Both the position numbers and the translations under genes were made by a program. The notes under the pieces are model-generated. The model was not told the DNA's origin, ran no database searches, and saw nothing but the letters and a program-made list of their open reading frames with translations. 64,000 nt of DNA from Nocardioides zeae (lineage in GTDB: Bacteria > Actinomycetota > Actinomycetes > Propionibacteriales > Nocardioidaceae), in NCBI RefSeq assembly GCF_010686755.1, contig NZ_JAAGXA010000009.1, forward strand, positions 1 through 64,000. The letters run 5' to 3'. Below, piece by piece: positions 56,339 to 64,000 of the stretch. The first letter of the stretch is position 1, and the number at the start of each line of letters is the position of its first letter.

Positions 56339-57680
56339 GTGAGGCTTCCTTCCGTGGTGGCGCCGATCTCGACGAGCTGTCCGTCCAGCACGGTGGGGGT
56401 GCCGCGCAGGAACGTCGCACGGACCGCCGCGGTGAGCGTGCGGCCGTGCCAGGGGTTGTTGCGGGAGAGCGACGCCGAGTCGTCGCGGTCGACGACGACC
56501 GAGGCGGCCGGGTCGACGAGGGTGAGGTTGGCCGGCTCGCCGACGGCGACGGGGCGTCCGTGGCCCTGGTCGCCGCGGCCCGCCAGCCCGGCGATCTCCG
56601 CCGGGCGCGTCGACATGACCCGGGCGACGTCGCCCCAGCCCATCCGGCCCGAGGAGACCATCACCGAGGCCACGACACCGAGGGCGGTCTCGAGGCCCAG
56701 CATGCCGAAGGCGGCGTCGACGAAGGCGTGCTCCTTGTCGTGCCGCGCGTGCGGCGCGTGGTCGGTGGCGACGGCGTCGATCGTGCCGTCGGCCAGCGCG
56801 TCCCGCAGTGCCTCCACGTCCTCCGCGGGCCGCAGCGGCGGGTTGACCTTGAACGTCGGGTCGTAGCCGCCGAGCAGGTCGGTGGTCAGCAGCAGGTGGT
56901 GCGGCGTGACCTCGGCCGTCACCTGGATGCCCAGGCTCTTGGCCCAGCGCAGCACCTCGACGGTGCCGGCGGTGGAGGCGTGGGCGACGTGCACGCGGCT
57001 GCCCGTGTGGCGGGCGAGCATGACGTCGCGGGCGACGATGACCTCCTCCGCGACGCCCGGCCAGCCCGGCAGCCCGAGACGGCCCGACAGCTCCCCCTCG
57101 TGGCAGCAGGCGGTCGCGCCGGCGAGCGTGGGCTCCTGGGCGTGCTGGGAGACGACGCCGCCGAAGGCCTTGACGTACTCCAGCGCCCGGCGCATGACGC
57201 GCGCGTCGGCGACGCACTTCCCGTCGTCGGAGAAGACCCGGACCCCGGCGCGGCTGCGGGCCATGAGCCCCAGCTCGGCGAGCTCCTCGCCGCGCAGGCC
57301 CTTGGTGACGGCCCCGACCGGCTGCACGTCGACGATCCCGGCGGCGCGACCCAGGGCGTGGACGCGCTCCGCCGCCTCCGCCGTGTCGGTGACGGGGCTG
57401 GTGTTGGCCATCGCGAGCACGGCGGTGTAGCCACCGCGTGCCGCAGCCGCCGAGCCGGTGCGGACCGTCTCCGCGTCCTCGCGGCCCGGCTCGCGCAGGT
57501 GGGTGTGGAGGTCGACGAGCCCCGGGAGCAGCACGAGGCCGTCGGCCTCGACCACGCGTGCGTCGGAGGGCGCGTCGACGCGCGCCGTACCGACCTCCGC
57601 GACGACGCCGTCGACCAGGAGGACGTCGGCGGTCTGCTCGCCCAGGAGCGAGGCGCCCCTCACGATGACAGGCTGGTGGG

Positions 57681-57684
<4 letters not shown>
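56335..57684 (-). CDS. pyrC: Dihydroorotase
   Basis: Zinc amidohydrolase closing carbamoyl aspartate to dihydroorotate. The 449-residue type I protein has the metal-binding [10 protein letters not shown], the later histidines in VSQHAQE and HVAHAST, and ATDHAPH with the catalytic Asp. ATG at 57684 overlaps the pyrB stop. Its neighbour PyrB may form a complex with it, as in some bacteria. Confidence 0.96.
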
Positions 57685-59296
<1,612 letters not shown>

Positions 59297-59320
59297 GCAG
59301 CAGCCCGACCCTCCTGCGAC

Positions 59321-59368
59321 GTACGCCGCGGGCGGTGCTCGTCACGTGGACGCTCGCCCGCGGCGTAC
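59321..59368 (-). terminator. Terminator after the quinone oxidoreductase gene
   Basis: A perfect 14-bp inverted repeat (GTACGCCGCGGGCG, 59321-59334, with its complement at 59355-59368) with a 20-base loop lies 20 bp after the oxidoreductase stop and just before the pyr promoter, separating the two units. Confidence 0.6.
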
Positions 59369-59387
59369 CTTCCCGGGTCTCCCGGGC

Positions 59388-60398
59388 TCAGGCCGTCGTG
59401 ACCTGCACGAGCACCTTGCCCACCGTCCCGCCCTCGACGGCGTCGTGGGCGGCGGCGAGCTCCTCGAGCGGGAGGTGGTGCAGCGGGAGGCCCGCGTCCT
59501 CGCCCACGCGGAGGGCGCCGGCGGCGACAGCCGCGGTGACGTCCTCGGCGCCGGCCCGCAGCAGGGCAGGCGCGACCTGGTAGAGGAACACCCCCTGCAG
59601 GCGCAGGTTCTTCGCGAAGGCCTGCCGCACGGGGAGGGTCACCTCGTCGCCGCCGTCGTTGGCGTAGTAGGCGACCGTGCCGTGGTTGCGGACCACGGCG
59701 AGGTCGATGCCGATGTTGGTGGCCGGGGCGACCTCGACGACGAGGTCGACACCGTCGGGCGCGATCGCGCGGACCGCCGCGACGACGTCCTCCGTGCGGT
59801 AGTCGACGACGTGGTGGGCGCCGGCTGCACGGGCCAGGGCGGCCTTCTCCGGGCTGCTCACCGTCGTGACCACGGTCGCGCCCGACCAGACGGCGAACTG
59901 GATGGCGGCGTTGCCCACCGCGCCGGCGCCGCCGGCGACGAGGACCGTGCTGCCGTCGAGGGACCCGGGACCGAGGCGGGTCACGTCGCCGGAGGTGAGG
60001 GCGCGGTGCGCCGTCAGGGCCGGTACGCCGAGGCTGGCGCCGAGGTCGAAGGAGGCGCCGTCGGGCAGGGGCACGACGCGGTCCGCCGCCTGCACCGTCA
60101 GCTCCGCCGCGGCGCCGATGCCCTTCTCGTGCTGCGCGAGGTAGAGCCAGACGCGGTCCCCCACGGCCAGGTGCTCGACCCCCTCGCCCACGGCGTCGAC
60201 GACCCCGGCGCCGTCCTGGCCGGGAGCGACCTCCGGGTGGGTCGGGCCCATGACCGCGCGGAACTTCCAGTCGGTCGGGTTCACGCCCGCCGTCACGACG
60301 CGCACCCGCACCTCGCCCGGACCGGGCTCGGGCGCGTCGCGCTCGACGACGTGCAGGACGGAGGAGGGACCGGTCTCGGTGTAGACGACTGCTCGCAT
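59388..60398 (-). CDS. Zinc-free MDR-family NADPH:quinone oxidoreductase
   Basis: A 336-residue medium-chain dehydrogenase/reductase. The catalytic-zinc ligands of alcohol dehydrogenases are missing; GVNPTDWKFRAVMG, PGQDGAGVVDAVGEGV and the NADPH-binding VLVAGGAGAVGNAAIQFAVWSGA define a quinone oxidoreductase-like (QOR) member. It reduces quinones or enones; the substrate is unknown. No ribosome-binding site is visible. Repeat locus B lies 61-118 bases upstream of its ATG. Confidence 0.85.
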   Translation of the reverse strand: MRAVVYTETGPSSVLHVVERDAPEPGPGEVRVRVVTAGVNPTDWKFRAVMGPTHPEVAPGQDGAGVVDAVGEGVEHLAVGDRVWLYLAQHEKGIGAAAELTVQAADRVVPLPDGASFDLGASLGVPALTAHRALTSGDVTRLGPGSLDGSTVLVAGGAGAVGNAAIQFAVWSGATVVTTVSSPEKAALARAAGAHHVVDYRTEDVVAAVRAIAPDGVDLVVEVAPATNIGIDLAVVRNHGTVAYYANDGGDEVTLPVRQAFAKNLRLQGVFLYQVAPALLRAGAEDVTAAVAAGALRVGEDAGLPLHHLPLEELAAAHDAVEGGTVGKVLVQVTTA

Positions 60399-60458
60399 GA
60401 GGGGGCAACCCGGCGGCGGCCGGACGTGTTCCCGGGTGTGGTCCCCCGGGGCGGTCGG

Positions 60459-60516
60459 TTCCCCGGCTGACCGGGGAACACGCCGCTTCGACCATCAACG
60501 TTGATGGTCAAAGCGG
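60459..60516. repeat. Palindrome pair (repeat locus B)
   Basis: TTCCCCGG-CTGA-CCGGGGAA (60459-60478) is followed by a 34-bp palindrome (60483-60516) with arm CCGCTTCGACCATCAAC and one mismatch. It matches module M2 of locus A (10489-10520), including the same C/A mismatch and orientation; GACCGGGGAA before it is also shared. Confidence 0.85.
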
Positions 60517-60809
60517 TCGGTTCGGTGCATGCGACGGTCGTTCTGTGCTCCGCCCTGCGGGTCGGGTGTCCGCGAGGGCTGTCGAACGAGGGGCCCCGGT
60601 CGACCCCGGACGGCCGCTGGGCGAGGAGAACGCGGACCGGCGAGCGCGACACGCCGAGGCGCAGCAGGGTCCCGTCCGCGTTTTCTTTCTCCGGAACCGG
60701 GCCCGCCAGCGCCCCCGAACTGTGCGGCTGCGCCGTCCCGGATCGCGCCAGACCCGCACCAGCTGCACATTCCGTGCGCCGGCCAGCGCCTCAGAGCGCC
60801 GGCCAGCGC
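60517..60809. other. Non-coding stretch between repeat B and the ParA-like gene
   Basis: About 290 bp without a credible gene. Several frames are open by GC bias only. It holds a pyrimidine-rich patch near 60680-60692 and a 20-bp tandem duplication at its right end. No promoter stands out. Confidence 0.5.
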
Positions 60810-60814
60810 CTAGA
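60776..60814. repeat. 20-bp tandem duplication spanning the ParA-like gene stop
   Basis: GCGCCGGCCAGCGCCTCAGA (60776-60795) is repeated at 60796-60814 with one base missing (CTAGA for CTCAGA). The second copy contains the stop codon of the ATPase gene (60810-60812); the first lies just beyond it. Confidence 0.8.
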
Positions 60815-62096
60815 GCGCCTCGGCCATCCCCGCACAGGCACGTAGCCACGCCCGCTGGGTCGCGACCGACAGCCGCGCGTAGGGCACCACCGACCCCGAG
60901 ACCAGCACCGGGTCGTAGGGCACCCGGTAGACGGCGCGGGTGCGCTGCTCGTAGACCCCCACCAGGTCGGACGCCAGCTGCTCGTCGACCTTCGGCGACG
61001 GGTCGGAGAGCACGGTGACGGTGCGGCGCTGGAGGTCGGCGTACCCGGCGTCGGCCAGCGCGTCGAGCATCCACAGGCCGCTGTAGCCCGTGTCCTCGCG
61101 GACGGTGCTCGTGACGACGAGCAGGTCCGCCGCGTGGGCCGCGGCCAGCCAGTTCTCGGCGCGCAGGTTGTTGCCGGTGTCGACGATGACGAGCCGGTAG
61201 AACCGCTGCAGCAGCGCGTGCACGGAGCGGAAGTCGTCGGCGCGGATCGTGCCGCTGACGTCGGGCCGCTCGTCGGAGGCGAGCACGTCGAAGTGGGCGT
61301 CGCCCTGCGAGCGCACGAAGGCGCCGAGGTCGCCGATGCGCGACTGGTAGACGTCGTTGAACTTCTCGAGGTCCTCCAGCAGCTCCCGCGTGGTGTTGCG
61401 GTGCTCGCCCCGGACGCCCCGGATGCCGAGCGTGCCGCGGGTCTCGTTGTTGTCCCAGGCGACCACGCCGCCGCCCCGGACGGTGCCGAAGGTGTAGCCG
61501 GCCATCAGCACGCCGGTCGTCTTCGCGGCGCCGCCCTTCGGGTTGAGGAACACGATGGTGCGCGGCCCGTCGAGGTCCCGCTGGACCGCGCGCCGCTGCA
61601 GCTCGTGCTCGTGCTCCGCGCGCCCCATGGGCGTCTTCAGGGCTCCCCCGCTCCACCGGTTGACGCGACCCCGCCACCCCCACGTCGCCGGCCCGAACGG
61701 CTCCTCACCCACGCGTCGGTCGAGGAAGTCGGTCGCCGTCATGAAGCGCGGCACGCTCGGCTCCGCCGGTGTCCCCGGACCGACCGCGGAGGGCGGGCGC
61801 ACCGCGGGCACCGCGGCGTCCGGGCGGGGCGGGAGGGCGCCGTACGCCGCAGGCTGGGCCGGCAGCGCCACGTCAGCCCGGCGGCGACCGCCGCCGGGAG
61901 CGGGCACCGGCGGCACGGCGGGCACGGGCGGCACGACGCGGGTGTCGTCGTCGGCCGCCCACGCCGGGGCGGGAGCGGCGGCGCGCTGCTGGTCCTGCTG
62001 GGCCGCGTAGGCCTCGAGCTCGTCCGTCGTGTAGAGCCGCTCGCTGGTCGAGTCGGGCAGCTGGCCGACGCCGGGGTGGTCGGGGGGCACGTTCAC
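60810..62096 (-). CDS. ParA/MinD-like ATPase with proline-rich N-terminus
   Basis: A 428-residue P-loop ATPase. A disordered Pro/Ala-rich N-terminal part (about 35-115) precedes the deviant Walker motif NPKGGAAKT at 185-193, where the usual KGGxGKT glycine is alanine. Next come AWDNNETRGTLG and VDTGNNLRAENWLAA. This architecture resembles the ParA-like proteins of ESX secretion loci (EspI type) and other actinobacterial partition-like ATPases. No ParB or ESX gene is nearby, so its role is open. GTG at 62096 follows GGAGG by 7 bases. Confidence 0.8.
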   Translation of the reverse strand: MNVPPDHPGVGQLPDSTSERLYTTDELEAYAAQQDQQRAAAPAPAWAADDDTRVVPPVPAVPPVPAPGGGRRRADVALPAQPAAYGALPPRPDAAVPAVRPPSAVGPGTPAEPSVPRFMTATDFLDRRVGEEPFGPATWGWRGRVNRWSGGALKTPMGRAEHEHELQRRAVQRDLDGPRTIVFLNPKGGAAKTTGVLMAGYTFGTVRGGGVVAWDNNETRGTLGIRGVRGEHRNTTRELLEDLEKFNDVYQSRIGDLGAFVRSQGDAHFDVLASDERPDVSGTIRADDFRSVHALLQRFYRLVIVDTGNNLRAENWLAAAHAADLLVVTSTVREDTGYSGLWMLDALADAGYADLQRRTVTVLSDPSPKVDEQLASDLVGVYEQRTRAVYRVPYDPVLVSGSVVPYARLSVATQRAWLRACAGMAEAL

Positions 62097-62160
62097 CGAG
62101 AGGCCTCCGGGACAGGACGGGTGCGGGTCAGGACCGGCCCCGGTCCGCGGCCGGAACGTC

Positions 62161-62199
62161 CGCGGGCGGGGCACGGCCTGCGCCGTTACCCCGCCCGCG
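62161..62199 (-). terminator. Terminator after nusB
   Basis: An 11-bp GC-rich inverted repeat (CGCGGGCGGGG at 62161-62171 with CCCCGCCCGCG at 62189-62199) lies 26 bp downstream of nusB and upstream of the ParA-like gene. Confidence 0.5.
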
Positions 62200-62225
62200 A
62201 GCGTGACAAACCCTGGGGTGACTCC

Positions 62226-62627
62226 TCAGGCCCGCTGTCCGCGGACGATCGCGCCCAGCACCCCGTTGACGAAGCTCGGCGAGTCGTCGGTGGACAGGTC
62301 ACCGACGAGCACGAGGGCCTCGCTCACCGCGACGGCCGCATCGACGTCGTCGGCGTGGAGGATCTCCCACACCGCGATGCGCAGCACGTTGCGGTCGACC
62401 GCCGGCATGCGCTCGAGGCTCCAGCCGTCGGCGCTGTCGCGGAGGAGCTGGTCGATCTCGGCCTGGTGCTCGACCACGCCGCGCACGATCACGACGGAGT
62501 AGGGGTTGGTCGGCCCCTCACCCCCGGCGATGTCCGCCTCGAGCTGCTCGACCGCGCTCTGCCCCCGCATCTCGGAGGCGAAGAGCACGTCGAGGGCCCG
62601 CTTGCGGGCCTTGGTGCGGGCCCCCAT
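62226..62627 (-). CDS. nusB: Transcription antitermination factor NusB
   Basis: The 133-residue all-alpha RNA-binding protein that works with NusE/S10 at boxA sites in rRNA operons. TKARKRALDVLFASE and RMPAVDRNVLRIAVWEIL are the family signatures, and VNGVLGAIV ends it. ATG at 62627 overlaps the efp stop (TGATG). Order aroB-aroQ-efp-nusB is standard in actinobacteria. Its probable target, an rRNA leader, is at the left end of this window. Confidence 0.96.
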   Translation of the reverse strand: MGARTKARKRALDVLFASEMRGQSAVEQLEADIAGGEGPTNPYSVVIVRGVVEHQAEIDQLLRDSADGWSLERMPAVDRNVLRIAVWEILHADDVDAAVAVSEALVLVGDLSTDDSPSFVNGVLGAIVRGQRA

Positions 62628-63190
62628 CAGGACTTGACGCGGCCCAGGTAGGACGAGTCGCGCGTGTCGACCTTGACCTTCTCGCCGGAGCTCAGGAAGA
62701 GCGGCACCTGGATCTCGTGACCGGTCTCGAGCGTGGCCGGCTTCGTGCCGCCCGTCGAGCGGTCGCCCTGCAGGCCCGGGTCGGTGTGGGTGATGAGGAG
62801 CTCGACGGACGCGGGCAGCTCCACGAAGAGCACGCGGCCCTCGTTGGTGGCCACGATGGCCTCCTGGTTCTCCAGGAGGAAGTTCTTCGCGGAACCGACG
62901 ATCTCCGGGGCGATCTCGAGCTGGTCGTAGGTGCCCGTGTCCATGAAGACGTAGTTCGAGCCGTCGTTGTAGAGGTACTGCATCGTGCGGCGGTCGACCG
63001 TCGCGGTCTCGACCTTGGTGCCGGCGTTGAAGGTCTTGTCGACGACCTTGTTGGACTCGACGTTCTTCAGCTTCGTGCGCACGAACGCCGGGCCCTTGCC
63101 GGGCTTGACGTGCTGGAACTCGACGACGGACCAGAGCTGGCCCTCCAGGTTGAGAACCATGCCGTTCTTCAGGTCGTTCGTGGATGCCAT
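62627..63190 (-). CDS. efp: Elongation factor P
   Basis: The 187-residue tRNA-shaped factor that rescues ribosomes stalled at proline runs. [20 protein letters not shown] is the family start, and the tip loop PGKGPAF carries K32. Actinobacterial EF-P is usually unmodified at this lysine, and no modification genes are near. C-terminal OB domains end with [19 protein letters not shown]. It may matter for the many Pro-rich proteins here, such as the ParA-like ATPase. Confidence 0.97.
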   Translation of the reverse strand: MASTNDLKNGMVLNLEGQLWSVVEFQHVKPGKGPAFVRTKLKNVESNKVVDKTFNAGTKVETATVDRRTMQYLYNDGSNYVFMDTGTYDQLEIAPEIVGSAKNFLLENQEAIVATNEGRVLFVELPASVELLITHTDPGLQGDRSTGGTKPATLETGHEIQVPLFLSSGEKVKVDTRDSSYLGRVKS

Positions 63191-63275
63191 GCGCGCGTCA
63201 GCCTCACAGAGTCGTCGATGGAGCGGATCGAGAAGGTGCGGGCGCCACCGCTCGGGCGCGCGCCGACGGAGGAGT

Positions 63276-63722
63276 CTATCCAGCGACGCGCGCGGCGACG
63301 AACTCCAGTGCCTCGCGGTAGCCGTCGATGCCCTTGCCCTTGACCACCGTCGCGGCGTGCGGCGTGACCAGCGAGGTGTGCCGCCAGACCTCCGGACGGG
63401 CCTCCGGGTCGGAGAGGTGCACCTCGACGAGCGTCGCCTCGAGCTGGGCGCACGCGTCGTACACCGCGTAGGAGTAGTGGGTCCACGCAGCCGCGTTGAG
63501 CACGACCGGCACCCGGTCGTCGGCGGCGGCGTTGAGCCAGTCGACGAGCTCGCCCTCGTGGTTGGTCTGCCGCGTCTCGATGTCGAGACCGAGGCCGTCA
63601 CCCCACGTGCGGCAGCGCTCGACGAGGTCCGCGTACGTCGTCGTGCCGTAGATCTCCGGCTGCCGCCGGCCGAGCCGTCCGAGGTTCGGCCCGTTGAGCA
63701 CGAGCACCGTCGTCCGCACCAT
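63276..63722 (-). CDS. aroQ: 3-dehydroquinate dehydratase, type II
   Basis: Third step of the shikimate pathway; dodecameric enzyme. The 148-residue protein has [21 protein letters not shown] with the catalytic loop arginine and tyrosine, [27 protein letters not shown] and [17 protein letters not shown] with the catalytic His. ATG at 63722 is preferred to GTG at 63728. It follows aroB by 24 bp. Upstream of efp. Confidence 0.95.
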   Translation of the reverse strand: MVRTTVLVLNGPNLGRLGRRQPEIYGTTTYADLVERCRTWGDGLGLDIETRQTNHEGELVDWLNAAADDRVPVVLNAAAWTHYSYAVYDACAQLEATLVEVHLSDPEARPEVWRHTSLVTPHAATVVKGKGIDGYREALEFVAARVAG

Positions 63723-63746
63723 CACCACTCTCCTCCGCGCCGGCGC

Positions 63747-64000
63747 TCAGGCGCCGCGCATCCTCTCGTACGCCGCACGCAGGTCCGCCTCGGCGGGTCC
63801 GGCCAGCACCCGCGGCCGGGCGAGGCCGTCGAGCACCACGAACCGGAGCTGGTCGCCGCGCGACTTCTTGTCCACCTTCATGGCGGCGTGCAGCTGCTCG
63901 TAGGGCGCCCCGTCGTACCGGGTCGGGAGCCCGACCGCCGCGAGCGTGCCGGCGTGGCGCGCCGCGGTGGCGTCGTCGAGGTGCCCGGTGCGCCGGGCGA
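63747..64000 (-). CDS. aroB: 3-dehydroquinate synthase, C-terminal part only
   Basis: The C-terminal 83 or so residues of an AroB protein, cut by the right edge of the window. The visible end includes HLDDATAARHAGTL, GLPTRYDGAPYEQLHAAMKV, DKKSRGDQLRFVVLDGLARP and stops after ERMRGA. The MxxDKKxxxGxLRFVLL pattern near the C-terminus is diagnostic. Second shikimate-pathway enzyme, in its usual place before aroQ. Confidence 0.9.
   Translation of the reverse strand, partial: ARRTGHLDDATAARHAGTLAAVGLPTRYDGAPYEQLHAAMKVDKKSRGDQLRFVVLDGLARPRVLAGPAEADLRAAYERMRGA

Noticed and set aside
60517-60809. Small ORFs between the oxidoreductase and ParA-like genes
   Set aside because: All are open by GC bias alone; none has a ribosome-binding site, -10 box or recognisable domain.

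Overview
The window is 64 kb of very GC-rich DNA with short intergenic gaps and many GTG starts. It is chromosomal DNA of an actinobacterium. Several features point to the Nocardioidaceae (Nocardioides-like): an MihF-type integration host factor beside gmk and rpoZ, a PriA without helicase motifs, an FMN-riboswitch rib operon carrying a PnuC/RibM transporter, leaderless TAnnnT promoters, and a DUF222/HNH remnant. The genus is inferred from gene order and protein flavour; no marker gene is complete enough to prove it.

Layout (nearly everything is on the minus strand). 1-354: promoter and conserved leader of an rRNA operon that runs off the left edge. 355-10418: DNA-3-methyladenine glycosylase and the arginine operon argC-(ACT protein)-argJBDFRGH, with a probable ArgR operator over the argC promoter. 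10458-10553: a chain of palindromic repeats. 10573-14191: pheST. 14269-15826: a DMT exporter and a MarR regulator, divergent, sharing two operators. 15835-19294: an orphan PAS histidine kinase, a SpoU methyltransferase and infC-rpmI-rplT behind an attenuator-like terminator; infC appears to start at ATC. 19518-22447: SseB-like protein, membrane protein, PLP deaminase/aldolase and a P-loop kinase. 22527-24157: PH-domain protein, hisG, hisE. 24169-28735: ribH-ribBA-ribM-ribE-ribD under an FMN riboswitch. 28823-29485: rpe.

29497-37891 looks like an accessory block inserted between rpe and rsmB, which usually lie close together in actinobacteria. It holds a stand-alone LigD-type polymerase, an ArsR-like regulator with an MFS exporter, the Pnkp-Hen1 RNA repair pair, a small acidic ORF and an AAA ATPase. 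A 20-bp inverted repeat enclosing 122 bp lies at 32619-32780. 37911-45573: rsmB, a YjbR-like protein, fmt, def, a GNAT enzyme, a truncated HNH pseudogene with an array of short repeats, priA and a membrane protein. 45743-49654: metK, coaBC, rpoZ, gmk, mihF. 49757-59227: the full pyrimidine operon pyrR-pyrB-pyrC-carA-carB-pyrD-pyrF with a likely PyrR-binding loop at the pyrR ribosome-binding site. 59388-62096: a quinone oxidoreductase, a second copy of the palindromic repeat, and a ParA-like ATPase. 62226-64000: aroB (partial)-aroQ-efp-nusB.

Most of the window is housekeeping: arginine, riboflavin, histidine, pyrimidine and shikimate synthesis plus translation. The parts most worth a second look are the ACT-domain protein inside the arginine operon, the altered carbamoyl-phosphate motif in ArgF, the two related palindrome chains, the infC leader, the promoter -10 boxes fused to upstream stop codons, and the nucleic-acid repair block. 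No CRISPR array, complete insertion sequence, prophage or tRNA gene was recognised.
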